Part shown: positions 1 to 10,400 of the stretch, one piece after another
How positions within the stretch are numbered: position 1 is the stretch's first letter
Layout of the letters: each line of letters opens with the position of its first letter
Assembly: GCA_963573305.1 (NCBI GenBank)
Contig: OY754334.1
Coordinates: 25,971,614 to 26,035,613, forward strand
DNA from: Pyrrhosoma nymphula
Lineage: Eukaryota; Arthropoda; Insecta; Odonata; Coenagrionidae
Direction: 5' to 3'
DNA: 64,000 bases
Made by a program: the position numbers and the translations under genes
The notes under the pieces: model-generated
Databases searched by the model: none
What the model was told of the DNA's origin: nothing
The model's input: only the letters and a program-made list of their open reading frames with translations

Positions 1-707
1 GAAATCGAAAATGGCTGGCCACATTTCCAAATATGCATTTTTATCAGCTCGGAAGTTGAAAATTTGCAAGGTGACTCTCGATTGATTTTTCATTTTATAT
101 CAGAGCTATTTTTCCACAGTTTATTACTTATTAACAATTAGCAGAAGCTCAAAGTACAACGATTTTCGTAAAAAACTACAGTATTCGATTTTCTCTGAAA
201 ACCTCGGAATTCAAACTGTTGCATAGCCCCTGGGAATCAACTTTTTGGAATGAAAATCAGTTTTATTTTCTTTAAAAATATTAATATTTAAATAAATGTA
301 GTTCATGTGTCTTTTGCGTTATAATTGAAATTTTTATCAAGCAAAATGATGGACACTGTTTCTAATCAATTTTTTTAACTTAATCAAAGAATAAGCTTAG
401 TTAAACTCCGTGTTATTTATACACCACATTCTTCTAAGCTTTCAGAATGTGAGTCCAGAGATAATTTTTGCGGCCGTTTGCGTCACCGAAAACGAAATAA
501 AACTTTCGATGACGCGGTAGAGTTGGCTCTGCACACCCCGAGTTCTGTCTCTTACTGTCATTCCGACGCCCGCGTGAAATTCCTCGACGGATTAAGGTGG
601 TTCCACCGTAAAATGACTCAAATGTCATTTTATTAATATTCTGGCTTGTTGTAGAAAACGTTGTCCTCTAACTGATATGAACAACAAAATAATACCTATC
701 CACGCTA
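1..707. other. Intergenic, no gene recognised
   Basis: AT-rich sequence with no recognisable domain. Positions about 470-610 are richer in C, G and CpG, and a 64-codon open frame covers them on the minus strand (434-628), but I recognise nothing in its product and do not support it as a gene. Confidence 0.5.
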
Positions 708-2940
708 TCATTCATTCATTTCAGTAATCTACCGGTTATAGGTAGGTTGTGATGAAAGTCAGAGAATATCCAATGAACTCTTACATGTGTCGTGCCCTTT
801 CTACCTCTAGTATTTCTTTCTTCATCTCAGCATAAGTCCTACCTTTCTTCATCCCGTCCATAAAACCGATTCTCTGCCTTCCCCTTCCCCGCTTACCCAA
901 CATCCTACCCTCTATCACGGCCTTCAGCAAACCACCCTCCCTCATTACCCCTTCCAGCCACCTACCCTGTCTTCCCCTAATCTCATCTATAAGTTTCCTC
1001 TCCTCGCCCACCATGTCAAGCACTTCTTCATTTGTCTTCCTTTCCGTCCAACGCACCTTCTCCATCCTCCTCCACACCCACATCTCAAAAGCCTTCAGCC
1101 TATTTTCGTCTTCCTTTCTCAAGGTCCAAGTTTCTGCCCCATACAGCGCCACACTCCATATCAAGCTCTTCACTAGCCTCTTTTTTACATCCTTACTTAA
1201 GGTCCCCGTCATCAGCTCCCTTCTATTATTGAACGCTTCCTTCGCTAGCGCTATTCTCCTCCTAATGTCTTTTCTACTATGTCCTCTTTCTTCTAGCGTA
1301 CTACCCAAGTAATTAAATTGTTCTACTTGCTCCAGTTTGTGACTTCCTACTCTTATCACCAGCTTCGCTTTCTTTGTCCTACAGAATCTCATTACTTTTG
1401 TTTTCCTATTATTTATCTTCATTCCGTATTTCTCACACTGCTTTTCCAGTGTATCTACTAAAGTTTGTAGTCCTTTCGATGACCGACTGACCAACGCCTG
1501 GTCGTCTGCGAATCTAACCGACTTTATCCACTGGCCTCCTACTTTCATTCCCACATCTAGCTCATCCCATGCCTCTCTTACCATTTCCTCAGCATAGATG
1601 TTAAAAAGTAAAGGTGACAACGGGCACCCTTGCCGTACCCCGCGACCTATAACTGCCCACCCTGATTCACCGTCAGCTACCCTTACCTGAGCCCTATGCC
1701 CCATATATAAGTTTCGGATGAGTCTCCTATCACACCAATCTATTCCTATTTTCCCCAGTATCTGCATTAGTTTCTCCCAGTTTACTCTGTCAAACGCCTT
1801 TTCGAAATCTACAAAACAAGCGAAAACATCCTGATTATGCTCTATGTTTCTATCTATAAGTGTCCTCATTACCGCAATCGCATCTCTGGTTCCCTTCCTA
1901 AACCCAAATTGGTCATCGCCTAAATAGCACTATGCTCTGCTCTCCAGCCTTCTATTTAGTATTCTAAGCGACGCTTTTGCTGCGCGCGAAATTAAACTGA
2001 TTGTTCTATACTCCTCACATTCTGACGATTTCTTCTTCTTCGGGATAGGTATTAATACTGTTTTCACGAAATCCTCTGGCCATACTCCTTCCTCGTAGAT
2101 CCTGCGAATAAGTTCGAAAAACGATTTTCTCCCCTTACTACCTAGATTCTTCAGCAGCTCCGAAGGTAGGTTATCGGCTCCTACGTCTTTTCTACCCTTC
2201 ATCTCCCTTAATGCCCTCTCTATTTAACTCTGAAGTAAATCTGGTCCGAGGCTATCCTTATCTATTGTTCCTTCATCCTCTAGATATAGCCTAAGGGGTC
2301 TATTCTCGCTGTCATATAGCTCCTCTACGTATTCTCTCCATCTTTCTTGGATATCTTCCTGTTCGATTAATATCTTCCCTGTTTTGTCCTTAACCTTTGG
2401 TATCGTTTGACCTCTCTTACCACCCGATAACATTTTCACCTTGGCGTACAAAGCGCCCACTTCCCCCTCCTCCAGCATCTTTTCAATTTCCTCACATTGT
2501 CCCTTCCACCAGTTTTCTTTTGCCCGATTGGTCACTCGCCTGAGTTTATTATTCAATTCCTTGTACTTCCTCTTCCCTACGTCGGTGTTCACGTTTTTCC
2601 ATATCCTTCTCTTCTCCATTTTATTTATCATTTCTTCTGTAACCCACTGCTTCTTAACCCTCTTCTTTTCCACCGTTCCTATTGTTTTCTCTGCCGCTCC
2701 TGCGATTCCTGTTTTTAAAACCTCCCATCTCTTCTCTATGGTTTCCATCCGCTTCTCTTCACCTATGTTCTTTTCTACCAGCTCTTGGTATTCCCTCCTT
2801 TTCAACCCTTTCAATGCTTCAAGGGTCCACCTCTTTGTCTTCCTGCCTTTACAAAGCCTTTTAAATCTAACTTCACACTTCATCATCACCAAGTTATGAT
2901 CCGAGTCCGCTCTCTCTCTCGCTCTTACTCTCTAATTGAA
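708..2940 (-). mobile_element. LINE family A, 5'-truncated non-LTR retrotransposon
   Basis: A minus-strand LINE copy that starts inside the apurinic endonuclease domain and runs to the 3' end. The 5' break is near 2940: just inside it the last conserved endonuclease motif, Ser-Asp-His, is visible at about 2897-2905. The reverse transcriptase follows, then a short 3' region ending at a small tetranucleotide array (ATTC repeats on the plus strand, about 708-722) that may be the element's simple-repeat tail. I found no convincing target-site duplication. Two more fragments of the same family lie at 33.3 and 34.3 kb. 5' truncation is the usual outcome of target-primed reverse transcription. The exact clade is not assigned. 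Confidence 0.85.
781..2892 (-). pseudogene. Reverse transcriptase ORF of LINE family A, two in-frame stops
   Basis: One reading frame covers endonuclease end, linker and reverse transcriptase, cut into three open pieces (2892-2224, 2202-1930, 1869-781) by a TAA at 2224-2226 and a TAG at 1930-1932. All three pieces are in the same frame, so only point nonsense changes separate them. In the last piece (362 codons) the RT motifs are clear: FVDFEKAFD at residues 19-27, RQGCPLSPLLFN at 79-90 and the catalytic FADD at 120-123 (nt 1512-1501). A C-terminal domain with Trp- and Arg-rich blocks follows. The middle piece carries the LIPIPKK fingers motif, and DQFGFRKG sits in the gap before the last piece. 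The enzyme would copy LINE RNA at a nicked target. Two stops in an otherwise open 2.1-kb frame suggest a fairly young but dead copy. Plus-strand ORFs in this span are antisense shadows. Confidence 0.9.
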
Positions 2941-3562
2941 CTTGTAATTACATGGTGTTCAATGGGAGTATGTGATAAACACCGGTGAAATAAGTATTTT
3001 TCCATAAAATATAAATGCCATTTTTGCGGAAAACTATTTATAAGAAGGAAATAATCCAGAGAAATTGAATAAAAATGTAATATAGGAATCTAACCACCTT
3101 ATTTTTTTTGTTATTAGTGAATTACTGCCGTAATTGAAGACAAAATGCGGTACTTCGTAGGAAATGGCGCTGCAGTCGGCTCCTATGGCTGGAAAAAAGT
3201 ACTCATTTAAAATACATTCGTGGAATAATATGCAAATTTTCATCCTTACTTTTGGGTTTCTATAGGTAACGCTTTTCATCAGTGAAAGCAGGATGTTTTG
3301 GGAAAAATATAAAAAATGTGGAATTTAGTATTTGTTTTGACTCACACAGTCGCGGCGGGACCTCCTTGAAAAGAGAGACTGGGCCGTATCGGGAACAATC
3401 ACATCATCATTTTCAGTACCGATCACAGCAGATTTGTGGGATCCACGCAGGATTCAAATACTCCATGTAATAAACAGTTCTATGCAATGAAGTTTAACTT
3501 CAACATGAAGTCGTACAGTAGGATTTTATTTTTTCCAGGCGAATGATGCTTGTAAATTTTTC
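2941..3562. other. Intergenic, nothing recognised
   Basis: AT-rich spacer between the LINE and the first Penelope-like element. Short ORFs (3034-3279 minus, 3282-3470 plus) have no recognisable motif. Confidence 0.4.
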
Positions 3563-4200
3563 TCGGGAATTTCACCGGGTTAAATTGGTATAGAACACCA
3601 ACGTTTCAACGGACGACTCGTCCATCGTCATCAGGTAGAATTAATGTCGTTGAGTATAAACAAAGTTAGCCTTAAAGGATCTTAGGCTTTCCCGGCGAAT
3701 AATATTAGTAAAAATCTTCTCTGGTTTGCCACCGGGCAAGGCTTTTAAAGGCCAACGTTTCGACGAGCGACTCCCTCATCGTCATCAGGGCTGAGGCTGA
3801 TTGATCCATGCTGGGTTTTTATGGCTGGCCAAGGGCAGTTGAAAACCCATTGATGACCGGCTCGTTCAAGGCGGTTTGAACTTCGATGAGGGAATCACTC
3901 GTCGAAACTTTGGCCTTTAAAAGCTTTACCTGGTGGTAAACCCGAGAAGATTTTACTAATAAAGTTAGCCTTATTTGGGTACAAAAATCAGGTGACTCCT
4001 GATTGGCCAGAAAGATCTTCAAAATTGCGATAGAAAGGAGGAGTTCTATCGTACATAATTTTCTTTAAAATCGGGTTCCACGAATTTCTAATGTTAAAAC
4101 CCTTGTTTCGGTTGGAATAGTTCTTTTTTAGCCGTATCTCAATGGTTTCCTTTGCAAGCCTAACTACGAGGTTATTAGGTACCCCATTCCGCTGCATTTA
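3563..4200 (-). mobile_element. Penelope-like element (PLE-1), 3' part, split by a nested insertion
   Basis: The right part (3974-4197, minus strand) encodes the tail of a PLE GIY-YIG endonuclease domain, with a LAKETIEIRLKKN block like the conserved REAIEI helix of Penelope proteins. The left part (3563-3661) is the element's 3' end, including the CCTGATGACGAT...GAAACGTTGG motif at 3635-3598. The two parts are separated by the 286-bp insertion 3675-3960, which is flanked by a 13-bp direct repeat. Removing the insertion and one repeat copy restores a continuous 3' end. The reverse transcriptase portion is missing, so this is a 5'-truncated dead copy. PLEs are retroelements with an RT and usually a GIY-YIG nuclease. 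Confidence 0.8.
3675..3960. mobile_element. Fold-back PLE end insertion with 13-bp target duplication
   Basis: A 286-bp insertion flanked by a perfect 13-bp direct repeat (AAAGTTAGCCTTA at 3662-3674 and 3961-3973). Its two ends are inverted copies of a PLE 3' end: left arm about 3704-3783 (minus sense) and right arm about 3883-3960 (plus sense), roughly 10% diverged, each with the GATGAGG...CTCGTCGAAAC core. The about 100-bp centre has no coding signal. The duplication shows it entered as one unit, into the copy of PLE-1 already present. No RT or endonuclease is encoded, so it must have been mobilised in trans or be an end product of an aberrant PLE integration. Confidence 0.8.
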
Positions 4201-4234
4201 GCATACTCTTATGCTTATTCTGCCATATTCAGGT

Positions 4235-4432
4235 TAGGGTGAAGTCTAATTTTGAGGATACCGGGAATAGCCACGGTAGTTACCTTTACGGAGTCACCCG
4301 CAAGTGCACATAAGTGCGATATTCCACAGAGGAAAAATCATTCGCCTTGACCGGGATTCGAACCCGGATCCCTCGATTTCGCGCCGAGTGCTTTAACCAG
4401 TTAAGCTACCGAGGCGTCCTTCTCCCCTGTGG
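4235..4432 (-). mobile_element. tRNA-derived SINE (copy 1)
   Basis: The minus strand at 4415-4343 folds as a tRNA cloverleaf: acceptor stem GCCTCGG/TCAAGGC with one mismatch, D stem GCTT/AAGC, five-pair anticodon stem, and T arm CCGGG-TTCGAAT-CCCGG with a perfect B box. The anticodon loop is CGCGAAA; position 33 is G rather than T and the variable arm is short, so it is not a normal Ser tRNA although the triplet reads CGA. An about 110-bp body follows down to 4235. The body recurs at 4568-4670, which marks the unit as a SINE rather than a tRNA gene. Confidence 0.75.
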
Positions 4433-4567
4433 ATAATTTGGTGGCTTTATAGGAGCAAGGTGTTCAGGACTGCTAGAGACAGGATGTCAGTCCAAATCGT
4501 GCGCTAAGCGCCACAGTCCGCGAGGATAAAGCCGTACATAGAACACATTGAGGTGTTCGCTCTTTGA
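4433..4567. other. Spacer between two SINE copies
   Basis: 135 bp with no recognisable feature. It separates two direct copies of the same SINE body, whose 3' ends are 333 bp apart. Confidence 0.4.
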
Positions 4568-4693
4568 CTAATTTTGAGGATACCGGGACTAGTCACGGTA
4601 GTTACCTTTACGGAGTCACCCGTAAGTGCACATAAGTGCGATATTCCACAGAGGAAAAATCATTCGCCTTGACCGGGATTCGAACCCGGATCC
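4568..4693 (-). mobile_element. tRNA-derived SINE (copy 2), tRNA head truncated
   Basis: Same orientation and nearly identical in sequence to 4235-4360, including the B box and CCGGGATTCGAACCCGG T arm. The match ends after about 4693, so most of the tRNA head (anticodon, D arm) is missing. The two copies differ at only a few positions, which fits a local duplication or two insertions of a young family. Confidence 0.7.
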
Positions 4694-4829
4694 CGGTTCC
4701 GGGTTCGGAAAACCCGCGAAGACTTCACTCACATTGTATACCAGGAAAGCACTAAGTCTTACATATCCAGGTTTCACTGATATATAATAACGTTGGGAGG
4801 AGGACACTTTTGTACACTGCAAATATCAA

Positions 4830-6440
4830 TTTCCAATACAAACACTCATTCCTAGTTGTGCTCCACATACTTCATACCTACCGCTTTCCTACAGGCATTA
4901 GCACGCCTTACGATCTCTCCATCTATCCTTCCATCTTTCACAAACTTTCGACCGAGAAACACAAAATCGTCTACTTTTTCAGTTACTTCATACTTTACCC
5001 TCACCGTACATCATTCTACCCACTCTCTCTATCAAAACTACTACATAGATTTCTGGCACATTTATTCTCAATTATATTCTCGTTGTTGCTTCATACAAGT
5101 TATCGAGCAGCCCATGTTATTCTTGTGGTCTCTCAGACAGCAACACTGCATCATCTGCGTACAATAGATCTCGCACATTTATATCTCCCACATTACATCG
5201 ATGTTATCCCCACACACACCTCTCACGTATTTACCCATAAAACATTGAACAGTCACGGTGACAACACGCACCCCTGTGTTACACTCTGTTTTATTTCAAA
5301 TTAGTCACTAATGACCCAATTAACTCTGCTTACCTTACTATAGCCTTGCATTAGCACTTGCACTTGCCATGACACTTACACGCCTTACTATTATCATACT
5401 TCACCTTCATTACAGTCAATAACTTCTCGTTCACTCCATAGTCCTTCAAAATCTTCCACTAAGCTTATTTATTTCTATTACCGTCTTATATGCCTTCCCC
5501 CACTCCACAAATGTACAATATGCTTTCTTTCAGACGTTTTCGAAGCTTGTAAACTAAAATTATATAATTCACATAATCGGATACTGAGTAATTTACATGC
5601 ACACTATAGAATTTGACTGGATATCCTACATACACTTGCAGCACTCCCATTTTTCAATATTCTCACTGCCGTTACGACCTTATTTCCACTTATTTTCTTT
5701 TTTATACTGACATTCTCGCATGCTTATTCGCAAGGCTCATCCTCATCGCTTGCATCATTTTTAGATGATTTTTCCAAATACTCCCTCCAGCAGTCTCTGA
5801 CGTTGCTCTCAGCCTGCATGACCTCGCCACTTTCGGTAATTGAATTTGTTCCCCTGCTCTCAACTTGTTTTGTCCTTTTTACTCATTTCCAAAATAAATT
5901 CATTGCTTTCAAATCACTCTGCATTTTGATATCCTAATCCGCACGCACTATTTCCTGCTTTTTTCACAACTATTTTGCAGTCATTGTTTTTTTATCTCTG
6001 TAGTCATCACATGTCTTCTTTCGCTCTTTCTCGTCCTTGGCTGTAATCAATATCCTATATGCCTCTTACTTTTTCCCTCACCGTAATTGTCACTTCATTC
6101 CCCAACGCATCACCTTTCATTTTTCCTACCACTACTTTTTCACATACTTAATTACTTCATTCGGTAACAATTACTTTCTCCACATTTTAATAATTACTAA
6201 TTAATTTCTGCACATTATACAATTACTCCTCTCTAACTCACCCAGGCATAATTCTATCTCCCATTAGCGATATATTCGTCCCATTCTCTTTGCTTCGAGT
6301 ATCGCATATCCTCAAGCATGTATCCTCTCCACTTTTACTCTCATTTGCTAACGTGAAATTCTCTTGCTTGTAACTAACTTTCTACCCAGATACATTCTAT
6401 AGACCACCAAATCGTGGTTTATTCCACATTTGCTCTAGTT
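4830..6440 (-). pseudogene. LINE family B reverse transcriptase, heavily decayed
   Basis: No long ORF survives, but minus-strand translation in shifting frames shows the LINE order. Near 6400 is a remnant like the NHDLVV end of the endonuclease. Around 5750-5900 is a linker with CWREYLEK. Around 5440-5540 is a fragment of the first RT motif. Around 5269-5290 is VTQGCVLSP. The catalytic LLYADDAVLLSE is at about 5138-5170 (YADD codons 5161-5150). The following block, with FLGRKFVKDGRIDGEI and an RRANACRKAVG-like helix, is at about 4880-4990. Many stops and frameshifts separate these. The catalytic Tyr (YADD rather than FADD) and the different linker show a family distinct from the LINE at 0.7-2.9 kb. 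The plus-strand ORFs at 4810-5304 are shadows. Confidence 0.75.
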
Positions 6441-7090
6441 ATAAAATGGTTACTTTAAATGTGCGCATTGATTGATGGCTCTCTACCATGCATGGAACTG
6501 GTATTCATTTACCGAAATAGTAATGAACTTCATCAATTTAAACTAACTTACTTCTTTGTAAACGTATCTAAAAGAATAGCCAGCCACTGAAACATGAATT
6601 GAGGTATTTTTTATTAAATAAACAAAGTAAACAATCAAGCGGCAACAACGACCTTATGGAAATCTCCATGGATAGTATGTCGATCACAGGTGATAAGCTG
6701 AGTTTGTACATAGACAGAAAAGAGCAAAATCCATTGTTCATGGGTAATGGAAATCAGGATTGTGTCCAATTCTGGAGCACTCAGCTCCTCAAATCCCAGT
6801 GGGGAAGGAAAGGAAAACATTCCTTTAAAGTAGCAGAGATTCCTTTCCTCACTGGGTTCGCTTGAGGTTGAGAGGAGCGATGGGTGGCGAAAACCTTATT
6901 CCCTGCCGGCCGGGAGACGGATCCGCTCACGAAGACGAAGGGAGCATTGGTCCATTAAGTGGGAAGAAGTCCTGGCTGTACGAAAGAGGGATGACGGAAT
7001 GAGCAGAAGGCAGAGCAGTGCCCTTTTGGCACTAGGCTAGGTCGCAGCCGGCACCTTTACAGAGAGTGTGTTTGTATGTGTGTGAGGACA
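6441..7090. other. Intergenic, nothing recognised
   Basis: An 88-codon open frame (6599-6865, plus) has no motif I recognise, and an overlapping antisense frame of similar length argues against either being real. Confidence 0.4.
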
Positions 7091-7620
7091 GCTAAAAGGG
7101 GTGGCGGAATGATGGTTTGCTAGTGGGGGGGGGTTGCTTGAAACCTTCAAACCCACCCCCCCCCCCCCTTCACCCATTGTCGTCCACGCCCCGGCTTCTC
7201 TTCGGACGAGGGAAAGGCCATCATCCAATGGGCAGCAAATCTCTGGCTACGATCTGGCGTCATTTCCGTCGCCCGGGTTCAGGACGACCACCGCCCTTCT
7301 CACACCCCGATCCCCCACTACGTCTCAAGAAACTCTTCTCCTCCTTTGAGATGATGCCGTCCCACCCCTCCACTCCCTCTACCCTTCTTCAGCCACCTCC
7401 CCCCACTGGCACTCTTGCCAGGGCCATAAGGGGCGCCAGAGGGGAGAACGGGGGTGGTTGAAGGGAGGGTGCTCGTAAAAATCGGGCATCTTGATGTCTC
7501 GTGTATTTTCCTCCCCAACTCACCCCCGCCCTTCCCCGCAGGGGAAACTTCTGCTCTACCCGTCCTCCTTTTTCGACGTTCTTCTCCTCTCCCCCCCTTA
7601 GGGCGGGATGACGATCGACG
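7091..7620. repeat. G- then C-rich low-complexity tract
   Basis: A G run just before 7135 is followed by a 13-nt C run at 7156-7168 and about 450 bp of C/T-rich sequence. Apparent ORFs on both strands are Pro/Gly-rich by composition and are not supported as genes. Confidence 0.6.
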
Positions 7621-8783
7621 TTTCCTTACGTGACGTTAATGGACGGTGGCGTTCAGGTTTTCGTCGTCCGACCGTCGAGGACTATTTTACGGTTGACTGG
7701 AGTATCAAAGAAACCAATTGTTAAGAGTTTATGCAAACGGAGTAGTAAACGATTACGAAGTGACTCCTTTATTTTCATAATTTAAAAACCAAATCTAAAG
7801 AATCCGTGAACAAGACTAATAAATAGTGCTTCAAGAAGGATAGTTGTTTTACTGTAAAGTTTAAAGATAATATAGGCAATCTGGATTTGAAATTTTGTAA
7901 ATATTGAAAATAATGATCTCCTCTGATCGGCTACCGAAGACGTGGCGTAACGGAAAAGTTAGACTTTGACAATATTCCGTCATTTCCCGTTGACGACAGT
8001 TTCAACGCCCGGCCGTGGCAATTGGCTCCAAAGCATTACAACCACCAAGGTATCGCCAACGCCAATGTCCGTCTCCGTCACGTCAGGAAACGTCAATCGT
8101 AATCCCGCCCTTACCCTCTCGACTCCTCGGGAGGCGCGGCGTCTGTCTCTTGTTTCTCTGAGCGTCGTGTTCAGGAAGAGGGACTTGGGGAATGCTATGG
8201 TGGCTTTACCATTTACAGGTATCGGGTTTGAATCTCCGAATAGGCAATTTTCCTTTTAATTCCGGTCGATATTTGAGTGCTCTTTCCCCATAATTATTGT
8301 GCTTCGAGTTAATGCCACACGAATCGGGATTAAGACTGGAAGGGTAGACCGGTGAGCGGTGTATGTGAGGTGTGGCCCAACCAGAGAAAATTAGCCCCTC
8401 TTTTTCACTTTTTTATCCGAGGAACTTCCTACTATACGCTTGATAAATTCCAGTTTCCTTAAGGATGTGCCGCATAAGTTTAATATTTGAGTTCTCCACT
8501 ATAGATTTGAGAATAAGGAGGTTCGGTGATTTCGCTCAACTTAACAGAATTCGATGAAACTTGCTGGAAACATTACTTTTGTTGTCTTAAAGCTACCTGA
8601 TTTTTTTCAGAATTATTATCCACAGATATCGTTAGATATTTGAACGAGCAGTGGGCATGAAATTACACGCGTTCGCTAGGGAAAGCAAGGCTTTATACAT
8701 GAGATAGACACGTTTATAATTATTCAATGTAAAATAATTTATATTATCTATAGAAAAATGTATAACAGATTTTTACTCCGACC
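7621..8783. other. Intergenic, patches of CpG, no gene recognised
   Basis: CpG-rich patches at about 7600-7690 and 7960-8170 sit in AT-rich DNA. A 97-codon ORF (7966-8259, plus) follows the second patch but shows no recognisable domain. Confidence 0.35.
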
Positions 8784-8792
8784 GCTTGAAGA

Positions 8793-8994
8793 AATCGGGA
8801 AACGGCTCGCGACGATGGAAACACCGGTTCCCGATCAGTCACCGAAGTTAAGCGTCGTTGGGCTCGACTAGAGTTTGGAGATGTGATCCTCCGATTCGTC
8901 CGAGTGCTGTATCTCCTGCCTGCACGTGACAAACAGTATGTGCAAAATGACCTTAGTCGTCGAAGCACGTTAAAACAAAAATACTACTACTACT
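8793..8994 (+). mobile_element. 5S rRNA-derived SINE (copy 1)
   Basis: The 5' about 115 bp is a diverged 5S rRNA: ACACCGGTTCCCGATCAGTC, then CACCGAAGTTAAGC (internal promoter A box) and a GTTTGGAGATGTGATCC block matching the box C region. A SINE-specific body and a (TAC)n tail follow. The flanks carry a 9-bp target duplication with one mismatch (GCTTGAAGA 8784-8792, GCTTCAAGA 8995-9003). It shares head, body and tail with the copy at 61.0 kb. The antisense ORF across it is a shadow. An internal RNA polymerase III promoter of 5S type would drive transcription. Confidence 0.88.
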
Positions 8995-9193
8995 GCTTCA
9001 AGATATCCCTCGCACGCTGCGTACGACGTGAAATTGACACAACGAGTTAAGTACTTGAACGTGGACGAATAACTTGGAGGATGCAGAGGAAAAGACATGA
9101 GAACCCTTGTAATTTCATGCCCAATTCTAGATCAAATATCTTAAGAAACCTGAGGCAAATAATTCTGAAAATTCGAAGTTGGTTTTGAACAGA

Positions 9194-9850
9194 ATTATTA
9201 ATAAATGATTTAAGATTTTCCCGGTGAATCTGATGTATAAATTTTTCTCGTGTTTAACTCCAGGTTTTAGGCTTCATTTCTGCCAAGGTTTCAACGAACG
9301 ACTTGATCGCCATCATCAGTGCTACTAAATGCCGCATGAGACAAAATTGGACGATATTAATATGCAACAATCCGGATCAGGTGACTCTTGATTGGTTTGT
9401 TTGAGTGATTGATCGTTAGCTGATTTTCCCGCCATCTCTTTCAATTTTAATGTAATTGATAATAGGATTTTAGACCATACTAAATGGTCTCTTTTAAAAT
9501 TTCTTTTTTCCAAGCGGATTTCGATGGCCTCTTTGATTAACCGGTCCCAATAGCCATGCGTGCGGCTAAGTATCTTTGCATCTTCCCATTGTATGGCATG
9601 GTCTTAGTTTATGCTATGTTCCACTACTGTCAAATTCTGTGGTTGCGCCAATCTAATTTGTGTCCGATTCTCCTTCAGCCTGGTCTCAATCGTTCAGCCA
9701 GTCTCTGTCACATAAGACCTTACCGCGTTCACATTTCTTGCGGGATTCAGTAGCCCTGTTGATGGCGAACAAGTCGTTCGTTGAAACGCTGGCAGAACTG
9801 AAGCATATAACCTGGTGTGAAACCCGAGAAAAAATTATATTATATTATTA
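9194..9850 (-). mobile_element. Penelope-like element (PLE-2) with inverted 3' ends
   Basis: A minus-strand PLE fragment bounded by inverted copies of the PLE end: left arm about 9238-9316 and right arm about 9761-9842, both with the TGATGGCGA...CGTTGAAAC core. The 9-bp repeat ATTATTAAT at 9194-9202 and 9842-9850 could be a target duplication but is low-complexity. The interior carries the GIY-YIG domain described below. The arrangement resembles 3675-3960 but with coding sequence retained between the arms. Confidence 0.75.
9325..9745 (-). pseudogene. GIY-YIG endonuclease remnant of PLE-2
   Basis: Read on the minus strand from about 9745: a YVTETG stretch corresponding to YIG-x-TGR, then TIETRLKEN (the catalytic-Arg helix), a VVEHS block, WEDAKILSRTHGYWDRLIKEAIEI (seen with one stop before it), and an Arg/Lys-rich tail with KRNFKRDHLVW. 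Stops interrupt the first part, and only the last 62 codons (9513-9325) are open from a methionine. GIY-YIG domains nick DNA during PLE insertion. This one cannot make a full protein. Confidence 0.75.
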
Positions 9851-10400
9851 ATTCTTTCAGGAAGTTTCATCGAGTTCTCTTAAGTGGAGTGAAATTACCG
9901 AGCCTCCTTAAGATATGTGCGACGCAAATGGCTCAAATTGTCGGCTGCCTCCTGCGAAACCAGCCTGCGAAATACGGAGCTGGTCTCTTCGTCGTCCCTA
10001 CCCGCCTCCCCCCATTCCGCTCCCACGACCCCCAAAAGGGGTTTGCCCTGATGTGTGTATTTTGTGGAGGAGGGATGACGTGTGGCGGGGGGGGGGTTAA
10101 AATGGACGGAGGAGTGGCTTGGTTGTGGGTCTCGGAGATGGATGGCACATTACGTGGCGAGTTGGAGAAGAAGAATGGGGAGAGTGGTTTTCTTTCCCTC
10201 TTCTGCCCCTCTCTTTGCCCTGGGGGACTAAAAAGCCACCGTAAAACGTGGGGGAGGAGGGGGGTAGTGGGAGGTTGTGAGTTCGGAGTGGTGGGTGCTT
10301 GTGTTGGGTTGATGTGCAGCCGTATCGTGGAAAAATATTTTATTGTGATAGTTTTCATGTGGCGTCACAGATTTTAATAATACTATATTAATGTGCTCGC
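9851..10400. repeat. G-rich tract in non-coding DNA
   Basis: From about 10060 to 10300 the plus strand is G-rich (a run of about ten G near 10087, and several GGGG groups). Opposing ORFs of 186 and 141 codons over the same bases are composition artefacts. Confidence 0.5.

Noticed and set aside
1013..1312. 99-codon plus-strand ORF over the LINE
   Set aside because: Antisense shadow of the RT ORF, with a composition set by the opposite strand.
4343..4415. Functional tRNA gene (anticodon CGA)
   Set aside because: Position 33 is G, the variable arm is too short for tRNA-Ser, and the downstream body recurs nearby as part of a SINE.
4810..5304. 164-codon plus-strand ORF
   Set aside because: Antisense to the decayed LINE family B RT; the minus strand carries LLYADDAVLLSE and QGCVLSP motifs.
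8793..8912. Functional 5S rRNA gene
   Set aside because: The terminal stem and box C are diverged, and it is followed by a SINE body, a (TAC)n tail and a target duplication.
8744..8968. 74-codon Arg-rich minus ORF
   Set aside because: Antisense of the 5S-derived SINE; a near-identical shadow occurs at 61051-61254.
9933..10358. 141- and 186-codon ORFs on opposite strands
   Set aside because: G-rich low-complexity DNA gives long open frames on both strands; no domain in either.
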